From positions 4,620,001 to 4,684,000 of the forward strand of contig CM067531.1 of NCBI GenBank assembly GCA_034509925.1: DNA of 64,000 nucleotides, given 5' to 3'. The notes below the pieces were generated by a model. That model made no database searches, was not told the DNA's origin, and saw nothing but the letters and a program-made list of their open reading frames with translations. Within the stretch, counting starts at the first letter, position 1. Every line of letters begins with the position of its first letter. The stretch comes from Hirudinaria manillensis. Its lineage: Eukaryota > Annelida > Clitellata > Hirudinida > Hirudinidae. Positions 49,622 through 62,381 of the stretch are shown one piece after another. The position numbers were made by a program, and so were the translations under genes.

Positions 49622-51133
49622 ATGGTCAGCCAGGATTTCATGGATGCTGTCAATTGTACCGGACTGTCTGATTCCGGATCGAGCGATCGGCGCGATTTAA
49701 TAGGAAACTTTGGCAAGTTTCGTAGGATTTTGGTGTCTAGGAAAAAGAATTTTTGCAACATCGTGTTGAAGAAAAAACTCCAGATCAACCATTTGGATCC
49801 GTACTCTTCGACTTCCAATGAATACCTTGAGCCCCACGGACATCAGTTGTTCGGTAAAAATAAGAAAAATTTGAGGGATATTCTGGCAGCAACCGCAATG
49901 AATAATTTTCGCTGGTTGTTGCCACGTTCTTTACAGAGGCGGATTATATTTAAAAATGGCGAATGCAATATTTCTTTGACTCATATCGACAGAAGGAGTA
50001 GACACTATTTGGCTGACTTTTTTACCACGTTGATCGATTTGAAATGGCGGATCAACCTGGTAATTTTCGTCACCACTTTTGCGAGCAGTTGGATATTTTT
50101 CGGATTCATTTGGTGGTGCATCAGTTACTTACACAATGACTTCGAAAACTACGGAAAGCAGGGCTGGAAATCTTGCGTCAACGAAGTGTACGACTTTCCA
50201 AGTGCGTTTCTTTTCTCCATCGAAACCCAACAAACGATCGGCTACGGGTATCGCAACGTCACTCCTCATTGTCCGGCAGCAATAGTAACTCTCATGATCC
50301 AAACCTGCTTCGGAATCGTCGTCCAAGCTCTCATGACTGGGCTCGTGTTTGCAAAGTTGAGCAGACCAAAGAAAAGGGCCCAGACGCTGATGTTCAGTCA
50401 GAAAGCCGTTGTTTGCGAAAGGGACGGGCAATTATGCCTCATGTTCAGAGTTGGTGACATGAGAAAGTCCCAGATCATCGAGGCACACGTTAGAGCCATC
50501 ATGGTCAGCAAGCGGGTGACGCAGGAGGGTGAGATTTTGCCTTTTAATCAAAAGAGCATCAAACTGGAAACTAGCGACGAGGAAGGTCGCTTGTTTCTGA
50601 TTTGGCCCGCAACAGTGGAACACAAAATCGATCAGGACAGTCCTCTCTGGGATATCTCTGCCAACGATTTGATACATCGACACTTTGAAATCATGGTTAT
50701 CCTCGAAGGAATAGTCGAATCGACAGGCATGACAACTCAGGCCCGAACTTCCTACCTTCCGTCTGAAATCATGTGGGGTTACAGATTCGACCAAGCAGTG
50801 AATTACAAGCCGGAAGAGGGTCATTACGTTGTCGACTTCTCGCAGCTCAATTCAACGACTCCGGTGGCCATTTCCGCTCAAAGCGCCAAAGAACGTCATC
50901 TCGGATCCTTCCAGAGGCGAAAGAGCGTTTCCGTGTCCAGACTCGACGAGATTTACAACGCGCGTAAGTCTCTATGCGTGCCAGAAGACAAAATATCCTG
51001 CGACATCAGCTTAGGCACTGAGGACCAGTCTAAAATTGTCACTGCCGATGCAGCCACGAGAATCTTCAACATCATCGGAGTTACATCGTTGGCTCCTTGC
51101 GCAAGCCTCAACAGAAATTGTTCGACAGAATGA
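49622..51133 (+). CDS. Inward-rectifier K+ channel (Kir), single exon
   Basis: An uninterrupted frame of 503 residues; an in-frame TAG nine bases upstream supports the start. It forms tetrameric K+ channels in the plasma membrane. Seen: a long N-terminus of about 95 residues; the slide helix and TM1 (about 138-168); the pore helix and selectivity filter TIGYG at 205-209; TM2 to LVFAKLSRPKKR, which carries the basic PIP2-binding cluster; and the cytoplasmic beta-sandwich (LCLMFRVGDMRKSQIIEAHV, DQDSPLWDIS, YLPSEIMWGYRF). Residue 235 in TM2, the position equivalent to Asp172 of Kir2.1, is Gln, which by analogy suggests weak rectification. There are no introns although neighbouring genes are intron-rich. 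Orthology to a specific insect or vertebrate Kir is not resolved. AATAAA lies at 51862. Confidence 0.95.
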   Translation: MVSQDFMDAVNCTGLSDSGSSDRRDLIGNFGKFRRILVSRKKNFCNIVLKKKLQINHLDPYSSTSNEYLEPHGHQLFGKNKKNLRDILAATAMNNFRWLLPRSLQRRIIFKNGECNISLTHIDRRSRHYLADFFTTLIDLKWRINLVIFVTTFASSWIFFGFIWWCISYLHNDFENYGKQGWKSCVNEVYDFPSAFLFSIETQQTIGYGYRNVTPHCPAAIVTLMIQTCFGIVVQALMTGLVFAKLSRPKKRAQTLMFSQKAVVCERDGQLCLMFRVGDMRKSQIIEAHVRAIMVSKRVTQEGEILPFNQKSIKLETSDEEGRLFLIWPATVEHKIDQDSPLWDISANDLIHRHFEIMVILEGIVESTGMTTQARTSYLPSEIMWGYRFDQAVNYKPEEGHYVVDFSQLNSTTPVAISAQSAKERHLGSFQRRKSVSVSRLDEIYNARKSLCVPEDKISCDISLGTEDQSKIVTADAATRIFNIIGVTSLAPCASLNRNCSTE

Positions 51134-53880
51134 TCAGAAAAAGTCCATCTTTTGATCTAAATTCTTTCCTTCCGAACTTTCTGCCAGTGGCAGTGGTGGT
51201 TTTGAACGTCGGATGACTGAACATCGTGGACAACCGATGACTGATCGACAGCTAAGAAATTAATCACCTCAAGGTGTTTGCCACACGTAAGCTGTTGGGT
51301 AGTTACGAGTCGAGCTTTTAGAAGGATTGGGTTTAGAGCATTTCCTCTATCATCCTATGCGGCATTTTTTAAACTGTTTTTATTTAAATTTTCTATGAAG
51401 ACCTGCTGTAAATGTTTTGCAAAATAATCTTATCGATATGATGCTGGAAGCATTACTTTCTTGGAATCGTCTTCAGTTTCTCATCTTGGTATCATGTGTC
51501 ACCTTTCAGTGTTTATGTTGTGCAACCTTGGAGATAACAATTGCAATTATAAAGATATAAATCTACAGCTTTAAAGTAACTTGGAGGATGTGCCATGGTC
51601 AGCATGCATTTCTTATTTCAGTATGGCATCGAAGTTCAATTTGCGTCGGAGCATACGTCACGTTTGTCAATGAGATCTTATTATGCATTGATTGAAAGGT
51701 TGATTGTTAATCAATGAGACAGTACTCTTATTTCAATCGTATCTTATCAATCATGTCTTAACTCGTCATCGAACTTAGAGCACTTTATAATGTCTGCAAG
51801 ATATCAACGGACGCATTCCGTGATTTAGTGCTCAGATAAATCTTCCCGGTGGTGAACTAGAAATAAAAACATTTCGATTATTCTGATATTTCAATTGATT
51901 CACGTTCAATTACTTTTCCTGCATTTCTTGCAGCAGTTATGCTTATGTTTATCTTTCTGATTTTCTGGGCAGAATTTAAAAATCATTGAGTAGAAAGAAT
52001 ATGAGGATCTAATATATATATAATCATTCCATAATAATAATAATAGTAATAATAATAACAACAATAATAACAATATTATATAATATAAACTTTAATGACT
52101 AATTAAATAATTTTAACGGCAAAATAATCCGGGTTTGGACTGAACTAATTGAACTTACATGAACACTCCATGGTCTTGAGTTTATGATCAAGGTGATCAT
52201 CCATTTATAAAAATATTACCTTTATTTACTTGAAAAAGTTGATAAATTATGCAATAATGATTTGATGGTTTTCCTGATCAGCCCCGTGGTGTCCACGTGT
52301 CCAATACAATCCATGCAGTTGTATGCAACAGTAAGTTGATAACAGGAAGGTGATTCGATAGAATACCGGCTTTAAGGTGTTTTTGTTTGTTATTTCGAGG
52401 ATGTTAATGATTCATGCCTGGTTGTCCTGATTTTATACTGTAGTTGTATACAGATGGCTGTAGTTGCTTGCACTTGTATATCATTTGCTAAATTGGCCCG
52501 GCCATTACCGTCTGCTAGGTCTACTAATAACGTCTGCCCCCCCGCCAACGATGGATTCAACAGGCAATTCAATCTAAATGCATTGTTTGATTGTTTAGTT
52601 AGTTAGGTGAACTGATACGGTTGAGATATGGAAATTACTCATGCACATCTGGATGCCATCAATTATGTTAACAGAAAGCGAGAAAATTTATGAGAAGTGA
52701 GTGAAGGTGTCAAAACCAACAAATCTTATTTGAAAGTTATTTATAATTGTTTTCATTATTGAAACAAAGTCACACAGACTAAATTATTGAAACAATGTAG
52801 ACATTTTAAATCGTTGATTTAGGTTCTTATTTTCTTGACCATTTACGTTCACTTTGTCAAGAAGCGATAACTTTTTGTTTTTATTGAAAACTCTTGCCTT
52901 CTTCACTGTCCAAAATTACAGCAACACAAATCTTTAAAAATTGAAAGAAGATATTCGCGCCAAACTGACTTGCTAAAGTCCTTAATGTGACCGTATAAAA
53001 CCTTTCTTTATAAAGCTTGGTGAAAGGAACTTGTGTTGTGGAACTGCAAAGCTGAAATAAAAAGGCATCCAGACGCTTATTTTGCTTTATGATAACTTAG
53101 CCGACTACTTTTTAACGGATGAAACTGAATATTTCTTAATTCAAATGCAACTGGATATAAATAGGTTCAGTCCAAAGGATTTTATGCCGCAAATTAAAAA
53201 CCAGTTCTTGTTCAATTAGTTCCCAACAGTTGTGGCGTGTTAGTGGTAATGAACTGCTGGCACTGATTGTCTTCTAAAAAACAAAAGTGATAATTTCATA
53301 TGACGTCAAACAATTCTACAGTAAAAAAATTATGTAAATTAATAAAATATAAAATCATAGAAACATGTTTTAAGCTACGACAAGCGACTACATTATAACA
53401 TAGTTCAATCGTCCAAATGCTTGTGCCGTCTTGAGTATGATGGTTGCATCTTGTTTTGGCATTGTCTAATTATTGCAAGAAAAGTTTCAGACATTCAGCA
53501 AAAGCAACTAAACCTTTAAAACTGATTTTGATCATACTTGTTTCTTCTGCTCTCTGAGTGATTTTCATAACATGTGTTTTCTAGACTCTTCTCGAATGAA
53601 AAGGAATTTAAACGTTTGTAATTGCGTCCGTCAATTAAGGAGAACTGCAACTTAATGATGTATTGCATGCTAGGATGACAAAATATTAAGTAATGCTTAA
53701 AGCTTAAAGACAGACTTCTTTTCCACTTTAATCATTTGAAGTTTTTATAAATGCAAAGCGTTAAAAACAAGAAATTATTTTCATAATGTTAACTTCTGCT
53801 TCATAAAAAAAATTGTTCACGTTTCTTTGCTGCACTGTGTTTACTTTTCGTGTGCTCGTCATACGGTCTGGATTTCCCAA
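51134..53880. other. Intergenic, Kir to CCZ1
   Basis: Holds the Kir 3' UTR and a short AAT/ACA repeat at about 52026-52075. I see no coding sequence in the remaining AT-rich DNA. Confidence 0.6.
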
Positions 53881-56735
53881 ATGTCAAAAGCGAAGGACGT
53901 GGAACTCCAAAATTTTTTTGTCTTTAATCCTTCATTGGGGAGGAAAGAGGGCGAAGTATGGTTTTTGCCAATTGTTTATTCTAGGATTTTTTTTACTTTT
54001 TTTAACATGGCTGCATTTGACCAGGAACATAAGAAGCTTTTGTACTTCTATCCTTCATATGAAGCTTTGGATGGGAAAATAAAAGTCATCGGCCTCTCAG
54101 AGGCTATAATAAGCTTCATGGAGTAAGATGCTCTCAATATGTACATCCATACTAAAATGATAAAATTGACTTTTGGAATTTTTTAGAACTTTCACAGATT
54201 TTCCTTGTGAGAGCCTACATACTCAAAAAACAAAACAATTTTATTTTAAACCTGAACATGATTTCTGGATTGTTATGGTCAGTGACCTAAGAAAGTTGTC
54301 ATCACTTTTATTGGGGTTATACTTTATTTACAAATCATTAAACAAATTTTAAGACAGTAAACATTCCATCAATTGAAAAACAAGTGGATGGCAGAATAAA
54401 ATTGGAATACTGTGAGGACCATGTCATTGATAAGATCTATCAGGCAATACTTGAGAGATCTTACAAGATGTTTAAGGTCTAGAAATAGAATATCTTTTTA
54501 CAGCTTTGCAAATAATATTCAAACCATTATTTGTTTTTTTTTATTCATTTATAGATGTTCAATGGCTCAATTTCTCATATATTATCTAAAGGAGACATCA
54601 ATGATCTTAGGGAGCGACTTGAGCATTTCTTCAACAAGGTTTGTTGCAAGTGATTTATCGTAATGCTTCCATCACAATTCAAGACCATGAAATTTTTATC
54701 AAAAAGTATCTGAGCACTCTTCGGATAGACCACCCGGACGTGCTCGATGTTTTCAACGGGATGCACTACCTGCCCCTGGAAAGGACCATGTACTTAAAAG
54801 TACAAAGCTTTGTCAACAGATTGGAAGCTAGTATACCAGAAATAAAGCATACAATCATGTTGTACAACTACCAGTTGATAAGGTTGATTATTACTTAAAA
54901 TTTTTGAAAAATTTGACAATAATCTAAATTTGGATTCAATTGCCTTCCTTGAGGAGCGGAATAAACTTGGACGACCTGAGGGTGATGTATTCATTCCTCC
55001 TCGCCAGTTTGTATCCTGCAATGATGGAGCAGGATTTCCATGTCTCTTCGTTCTCCGAGAAAATCCAGAGTACTCCTTTGCTATCACCTGGAAAGTATGC
55101 TCCTCTCTCCTTTGGTTTTGATAAGTTGTCTGCATGACGCTCGGCAGTCGTGTTATATTAGAATCAACAAAATGGATTTTAAGATTTTAAAATTGGTAAG
55201 GGGGAAATTTGATTGATTTACTGGTTGATGGATTTTGTGGTTCTCATAACAAAAAGTCAGTTTCTCAAGAGTCTTTCTAAGGTGCAAGACATTGATGGGG
55301 AAAGGGACATGTCACTGATTGAGAATTTTTTCAACTTTAACATTAATTTTCCTAACATTTCCTCACATATCTTCTTCTGGTATATTTATTGATTATAATA
55401 AGTGTAATATGTAGTTTTATGTATGATTGAAAATGTATAAAATTGTTTCCATTAGTTAAATATTAAATATAATAAACAATATTAAATATAATACACAGCT
55501 GTATGTATGCTTGCTGATAAAGAATATAAATACTTTTAAAGATGCTTAATGAAATGCTTCCTAATAAAAGAAAATTTTGAGAAATTCATTAACAATAAAA
55601 GTTTGCCTTTCATTTCATGAAATTCATTTTTAAATCACTGAAATACGAAGAAGTAAATTGTTCTTCTAAGATTTGTTCTTGGACCACCAAACATCTACGA
55701 CACGTCAGATCCCGGTCAAATACCTCAAGTCCATCTTGGAAATGGCACAGAAACTTATCATCTGCTGGCCTATAGACTTTATGATGTCGTCATTGTCCTT
55801 CTCGTTGACGGTCAGTTTGATTACATCAAAGATTAACATCTTTTCTGTTTTTCTTCTTAAACTTGTGAGTGAATTCAATAGCTTATTGATTTTTTTATTT
55901 ATTTCTGTTAAACTGGAACGTTTATTTTGCAGAAGGTATAACCCCGTCGTTTGACTTGTTCAGGAAGATGGACGACCATTTCCGACACCATCTCGAAAGT
56001 CTGGCAGTCGAGTTGGCAGAAAATAAAGTCAAACGATTGCAAATGTACAAAATTGTTTCCATTAGTTAAATATTAAATAAATTTAAATCATGCACGGACA
56101 ATAATTATAATAATAAATTGATTCGAGTAATTATTTCAACTTTTAACTGGAATAATGAAATAACATTTCAGACCTCTTTCAGAAGCAGGTGTCAAATTCA
56201 TCTACTTCAATAAAACCAATGCTGCACAAAAATCCTCCATGCACACCTTGGACGGTGTCGTCCTGAATGTTAATCCCGACGTCATGAGAATCGTCTCGCA
56301 TTTGAATCTCGAACTCAACAGGTAAAATGCTCCATTGGACAATGCATTATTGTTGGCATGTCTTTCTGGTCTTATAGGTTGACTAAATCTAACTGAACGA
56401 ATGTGATATCAAAGATATAATCTTATATATACTTGTCATGGCATTTTATCTGCTTCGTTGCTCGTGATTTGGTTTATAGCTCTGGCACTTCATCAGACGA
56501 AGACTGTGAAACAGTCGTTAAAATGGCAAATGATTGCTGGGTTGTCGGCAAGAAAGCGGAAGATCGCGAGATTTACGTGGTCGTCAATCAGAAGAACGCC
56601 AACTTGATTGAAATCAACGGTGAGACTCCAGTTGGAATTGGTGGACAATTATTTAACTGTTAACTGTTTATCTTTGCAGAGGAAGTGAAAAAGTTATGTT
56701 CCACGCATTTCAGCAACATATTCTTCTTTGACTGA
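53881..56735 (+). CDS. CCZ1: CCZ1 vacuolar/endosomal Rab7-GEF subunit, 12 exons
   Basis: Exons 53881-53955, 54025-54122, 54187-54277, 54354-54476, 54555-54638, 54707-54882, 54954-55094, 55671-55810, 55933-56044, 56172-56321, 56480-56619 and 56680-56735 join in phase into 461 residues (human CCZ1 482). With MON1, CCZ1 activates Rab7 on late endosomes. Diagnostic matches in order: NFFVFNPSLGRKEGE, KKLLYFYPSYEALDGKIKVI, ESLHTQKTKQFYFKPEHDFW, FFNKYLSTLR, YLKVQSFVNRLE, SGINLDDLRVMYSFLLASLY, FVLGPPNIYDTSDP, WVVGKKAEDREIYVVVNQKN and the terminal CSTHFSNIFFFD. The exon 6 and 7 starts were chosen because they keep the family spacing. A polyadenylation signal AATAAA is at 56904. Confidence 0.95.
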
Positions 56736-57138
56736 CGTTTCATCTTGCTTACTTTTAGATGAAAAAAAGAACTTGTTTGAAGTAGCCGAAAGTTGTTGTC
56801 TTTTGTGTAAAATCGGATGCCGTGTCTCGCATATCGCTTTGAGTTCGGTTTAAATAGGAAAACAACGGAGGTGTTGCTGTTTATTCACTGAGGAGGGAAT
56901 TTCAATAAAGTTGGAGACCAAAGAGCAGATGTCCAGATCGGATTCATTTCAGCTACCTAGCAGCTGTAGACTCGTGCAAGTGGCCCACCGTTTATTTATG
57001 TTAGGCTCATAACCTCATACGTAAGCTTCATAAACAAGCATCGTTGAGTACAAAACAGCGCATGTTCTGCTTTTCGACGCCTTCGGTCTTAGAGAGCGTG
57101 AGGGATAAATGTGTTTCTAAGAAGTTTCGTCGTCTGAT
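56736..57138. other. CCZ1 3' flank
   Basis: Contains the CCZ1 polyadenylation signal at 56904 and probably the promoter or 5' UTR of the next gene. Confidence 0.55.
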
Positions 57139-57537
57139 ATGGGAGGGTACACGACTTACAATGAGAAAAGAGTTTGGGATTCGTTGCACGAAACTGGCAC
57201 CACGAGGAATAACAATCATTTGGTTATGGACATTTCGGATTTCAAAAACATGTCTTCCATGGAGAAGCAGGACTTTCTCCGCCGCTACTGTAAAACGCCC
57301 CGCAAATTGGACCTCCAAAATCAACAAAACGAAAGCCACGTGAAGCGCAAATTCACGAGAGAAGCGGACAAGTCCAACCGACCCAAGAAGGTGGACCGAA
57401 AATGTCCGACCACGTTGAACGGTAATTGGATTGCCTCGCAGGACGAGACTTTTTCTACCGACGAGAAACAACCTCTTTCACAGAATCTCCAATGCATTCC
57501 ACCACTATCACCACACACTCCAACATCTGCAGGCTAG
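57139..57537 (+). CDS. Uncharacterised 132-residue protein
   Basis: An uninterrupted frame with an in-frame TAA 18 bp upstream of the ATG and a polyadenylation signal AATAAA at 57674, so it looks like a compact single-exon gene. The N-terminal 60 residues (GGYTTYNEKRVWDSLHE, LVMDISDFKNMSSMEKQDFL) look folded or helical. The middle is strongly basic (KFTREADKSNRPKKVDRK) and the end is Pro/Ser/Thr-rich. No signal peptide or membrane segment. I do not recognise a family. Base composition is less AT-rich than the flanks, which favours real coding. Confidence 0.6.
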   Translation: MGGYTTYNEKRVWDSLHETGTTRNNNHLVMDISDFKNMSSMEKQDFLRRYCKTPRKLDLQNQQNESHVKRKFTREADKSNRPKKVDRKCPTTLNGNWIASQDETFSTDEKQPLSQNLQCIPPLSPHTPTSAG

Positions 57538-58497
57538 TACACGTATGTATGACTTTCTTTCATAAGGTTCTTTTTCGTTTATGACTCTAATATATTACTC
57601 GGTGAGACATCAATTCGCCGCTTGTTCTGGTTTATGGAAGCATTTTTGTGCCATAGTATCATGTTAGGATGTCAATAAAATTGCATTAAATCAATGTTTC
57701 ATTTATTATCATCTGAGAGTACAACGTACAACTTGGCTATTCTCTCCTAAAGACTTAAAACAAAAACAACAAAGAAATTCTTCAAATGCTTTAATGAAAT
57801 CCTAATAAAATTGATCAATTTAACTATTCCAGTCTTAGAAAACCTGAAATTCTTGTTAAAGGATGGAGGAGATGGCAAAGATCTAAAGTTCATCATAATC
57901 GGAGATGGAAAAGTGAGTGCTCGTCGTGTTTATTTTTTCAAATTTCACTCTCACCACGCCTCGGAGCCGTTCCTGAATGGTTATTTAAAAGCCAAGTGAG
58001 CTGAACAAACAATTAAACCATCCTTCGTCTGCCGCTGAGCACAATTCTCGTGAGAAATCACCAGCTTCATCTCCCTGTGATGAATGCCTGAATCTTCATC
58101 GAACGCTTTAGAGAGGCTCTCGACTATATGTCAAGGTCATGAGGAAGGAATAAATGATGAGGGTATTTAAAAAAAAAAGCAAGGAGATTCATAAGTCTTA
58201 CGTCTTTTTTATTTATATCTTTTTTTTCTCTGACAAGTTTAATGAGAAACTTGCGTGACTACCAAATTCTTTCCACGCTTAGTAAATTGGACGTGACTCA
58301 CTCCAACTAACGACCGTCCCGTACCACCACGAATTAATGCCCACCAACTCCCCGATTGGACGGTTTTATTTCCACTTCTGTTGTCGGACATCGCCAACAG
58401 CTCTCGACGAGTTGGTCCGTCATTCAACTTTTAAGCGCCGTGCGTCGATTAATACCGTTGCCTTCACCTCCGTGATCCCGAATCGCTTGAATTGACG
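57538..58497. other. Intergenic with one orphan exon-like segment
   Basis: Contains the polyadenylation signal at 57674. Positions 57833-57912 form an open segment between a good acceptor (ATTCCAG) and donor (GTGAGT), encoding ENLKFLLKDGGDGKDLKF. I cannot attach it to either neighbour with confidence; it could be an upstream exon of the coiled-coil gene. Confidence 0.4.
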
Positions 58498-61400
58498 ATG
58501 AACGATGCAAAGAAACGTATCGAGGAGTTGAGCGGCGAAAGCAAATCAGAATTTCTTGAACTGATAATGACGCATCTCCTCGGATTTTCCGAAGTTGGTT
58601 GTCTTTGTTGGACTTGTTATTGTTATTATTATTATTATTACTATTATTATTGTTGTTATTATTGAGAGATATAACTCATCGAGCCAAGGCCCTTTCGTAG
58701 AAGGATGCTATGTTTTACTTAGCCATTTGCAATAAACAGATCGTTCTAAAAGTATATTCAAAGTATGTTCGTAAAGATCATTCCGATTTCAAGATTAACT
58801 CAGTCTCGAATTTCTTCGAAGAATTCCAAAAGACACGAAAAGTCGACCACCTATGAGGATAAATCTGTCCAGGCTGATTGGACGATGGTGCTCGAGGCGA
58901 GGGAAACACCTGAAAGTCGCCTAAAAGAACTCCATTCCAGCACTCCTAACCTCTCGAATGAGAACCAAGTTTGATGACATCATCTTTCAAATTATGAATT
59001 TCTAAAATTTTTCTCGATTAAAAGATAATCTTTAATAATCTCTCAAGCATGGTAAATCATTCATTATCGTTTATTATCAATTTGCTTCCTTTCATCAAAA
59101 TAATTCTGAAATTGGGCCATCGTCTAAAGAATAGTCCGTGATGTTTAAACGCTAATTTGTAATAACATCGTTGTTGCTTTTACTTTGAACGTAAACCTGA
59201 TTGAATTCTTCTCTGACTTTGATCGAAAGGCAACATAAGATGCATTTGTTCCGCTAACGGAAGTTGCTTAACCGCATTATCATTTTACAAGCATTTTAAT
59301 ACTTTGGAGTTTCCATGGGAAACATAGCTTCGATTACGACGAGATAAAGAGACAAGCCATCGCGGTGAAAAACCCGTTTATAGTTACATCCATTTTTTAT
59401 GCGTTCTTTGTTTTTATTGCTTCATCACTCATTCGTATGATTTACCACGATGTGCCCAGCCACGAATCTCAATGAACAACTTACTCCCACCGACCTGGAT
59501 TTCTCTCTCACTCGCAAGCTTTGATTTCATCTATCGTTTCTATTTATATTAATGCTAATATTAATCAGACGTTTGTTGATAATTTTTATTAGAAGTCAGA
59601 TGCTCGGCAGATGCGAAGGAGTGTTTCAGACTCCGAAGAAGACGAAGAAAGACAGAGAATTCTTTCCAGGGCGCAGAAAGTGGTGGATGCATCCAGGCAA
59701 CGGGAAGACAACTTGATAGCTCACCTCCGAGATTACAGAGGAAGGATGGAAGAGTTACACAGGAAGGTAAACGTATACATAGAAAAACGATACGTAGAAA
59801 CGAATCTTCCCTAAAGCTTGCTAAAAGACGCACAAGAATTTAGCTAAGCTTCGATTCGAACAATTTACCTTCAACATTTCGATGGGAAAATAGAAAATGT
59901 CAGAATTTTGGCATTTCTTTGTTTTAAACAAACATTTACAACGAAAGGAGCAGCAAAAATCTATTCTCCCGAAACCGTTCTTTTTCGGAAATTGTTTTCG
60001 GCCCAAACGTACTTTTGAGAAATTTGTATTTTTAGACGATATTTATTTTTTTTTATCACTTAACGAGCCGCTGAGAGGTTGTGGTTGTCTGGTATTAGAA
60101 TAAATTGTTTCGCAGATGAACTATGCGAGCAGATCATGTTTCGTGGACCGAATAAAGAAATGATTGATGATTCGCGTGTAACCACAACAGAGAAGATAAA
60201 TTACCCACTAATTGGGGATCTTTCGTAGTTGGTACAGTTCCATCATTTCAATCAAACATCTGGATTGAAAACCGCCTGATTGCAATTATGCCTTATCACC
60301 GAAAGTAGCCCATGGAGTGATAGCTTTTTCGAGAATCAAAACAGGGCCAAGGAACTGAAACAACTGGAAAGGAGGAAGGAAATTTTATCGCTCGGACTCG
60401 TGCTGAGACAAACGAATATTCACACCTCAGATTAAACAATTACGCGAATAACAATTAAAATTGGATAATTTTAATATTTTCTCCACAGATTGCCTTGAGA
60501 GACAGTAACATTAAGAGGCTGGAAGCCGAAATTTGCAGACTGCGTGAGGTTTTGGTCGAATGCCGCGGCAAGGAGAAAGAAATGCAGTCCCTCATCTCCG
60601 ATCTCAAACTCAACATTTCAGACCATGAAGCACAGGTTTTTGGTTTATCATTCAAAATTGTTTTAACTCATTTATTAATCACGTACCGCCTTTTTCATGG
60701 AAGGTTTAAGAATTTGATGGAATTTTATATTTTAAAAATCTAAACAGAAAAGAATCGAAAAGAAGTGGGAAATATTTCTTTGCGTTCGAACCTCTAAAAT
60801 CGTTCGTGATGGCAATGATTTGATTTAGCTTTAGTTCTCTGCGTACGCGGTAATCACATAAAATGAAAATTTCACTTCGAAAATTAAAAAAAGTTCCTTT
60901 TAAAATGTACACCTGTTGATCTCGTAAAACCTGCTCGATCATTCAGTACGACGAAGACATTACACTTTACCAACTCCGAGAGGCGGAATTGAAGCACACG
61001 ATAGACGAACTCAATATTGTAAACAAGCATCTTAGGGCGGAGGTGGGTTTTTATTTCTTCGCCTTTAAATATATTTCTTAAACAGGTTTTATTTATAAAT
61101 TATTTCCAATAACTAGATAAATTTTTGTTAAATAAGTATATTTTTAACCCTAATCCTGACCCTCTGAATACGTGTTCAGGTTAAATACTGAATTAAAAAG
61201 TTGCGCGAATGAATGAAGCAGAAAACTTTATAAGCTAAGGAAATCAATAAATCGATAAATAATAACTTGATGGTCGTCTTTGAATTATTTAAATGAATTA
61301 AGTAATAAAATTATTTTCTGAAATTGATTGTTTACGATTTTGAAGAACGCCCGTCTAAACTTAGAAATGGTCCAACGCCTCAATAAACGATCTCAAGTCA

Positions 61401-62197
61401 TGGTGAGTTTCGAATCTCTCCTAAGATGATGATGATGATGATGATGATGGTATTGGCGATGGTCATGATCACGATAACGGTTCGCTCGAGTTGAATATTA
61501 ACTGCAGGATGGAAAACATCTGAGTCTAGAGGGAAACATGTCGGGTGGAAATCATTCAATCCACAACCGTCAATCACGTTCTTTCGATGCGCTGTCTTCG
61601 GCAACTACATCTCCACAAGACCATTATCAGGAACAAGCTTCGCCAATTGCTTATCAAACGTGCAAACCGACCGACCAGAAAGTCTTCCTGAACGGACGCA
61701 TAATCATGAGTCACAGCACGAACTTACAACAAGTCCTGAGGATGCACACGGACTTGTTGAATTTCACCAAAACGAAACCCGACCCACCAGACAAAACCGG
61801 AGTCGACGCTCGAAGCAGGTCCAGTACTCGCAAGGATTCGGGAAAATCCACGGACAACTCTTTGGACAACTCGATCAACAAAACCTCGAAGCCTGATTCG
61901 ATCGGTCAAAATGGCGAAGGTCAAAATCATAAGCTCTCGAAACAGGAAATTCAAGGCAGGTGTGATGTTTCTCCTCATCAAAAGAGGCATACTCCTTCGA
62001 AAATTGGTAACCATCACGACTGCGATCAGCAGCTAACTCCTCCCCAGCAACACCATCATCATAATCACCACCATCATCATCATCAACAGCAGCAACAACA
62101 ACAGCAGACACAGCAACATTTGAACAAGCAAATCAAGCACGCCAATCATCAACCGAGATCTCCCCAACTTCATCACAAGCTTGAAACGCGGACGTAA
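58498..62197 (+). CDS. Uncharacterised coiled-coil protein, 7 exons
   Basis: Exons 58498-58593, 58804-58968, 59593-59766, 60489-60635, 60947-61042, 61346-61402 and 61508-62197, all joined in phase 0, encode 474 residues. An additional upstream exon is possible. Seen: an N-terminal helix (AKKRIEELSGESKSEFLELI); a Ser-rich linker; a long coiled coil through exons 3-6 (ERQRILSRAQKVVDASRQRE, IKRLEAEICRLREVLVECR, LREAELKHTIDELNIVNKHL); then a 230-residue disordered tail encoded by one exon, rich in Ser/Lys and ending in poly-His and poly-Gln tracts. No enzymatic motif. By architecture it could be a cytoskeletal or centrosomal scaffold, but that is inference; I do not recognise the family. AATAAA at 62424. 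Confidence 0.75.
62040..62130 (+). repeat. CAC/CAT/CAG codon repeats (His/Gln tract)
   Basis: Mixed CAC, CAT, CAG and CAA codons encode consecutive His then Gln residues in the tail of the coiled-coil protein. Confidence 0.9.
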
Positions 62198-62330
62198 AAT
62201 TTCAGTCCACTTTTAACTTCAGCCCGGAAGTTCGGCGTCGATATTCTCCATTATTCTTCACCAATTTGTTCAAGCAATCCATGTCGAACTGAAATTATAT
62301 TTGGTGGTTTCACTGAAAACTTTCCTTTCG

Positions 62331-62381
62331 CAATAGATTGATTGATTGGTTGATTGATTGATTGATTGATTGATTGATAAG
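62331..62381. repeat. (TTGA)n microsatellite
   Basis: About ten TTGA/GATT units in the 3' UTR of the coiled-coil gene. Confidence 0.93.
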
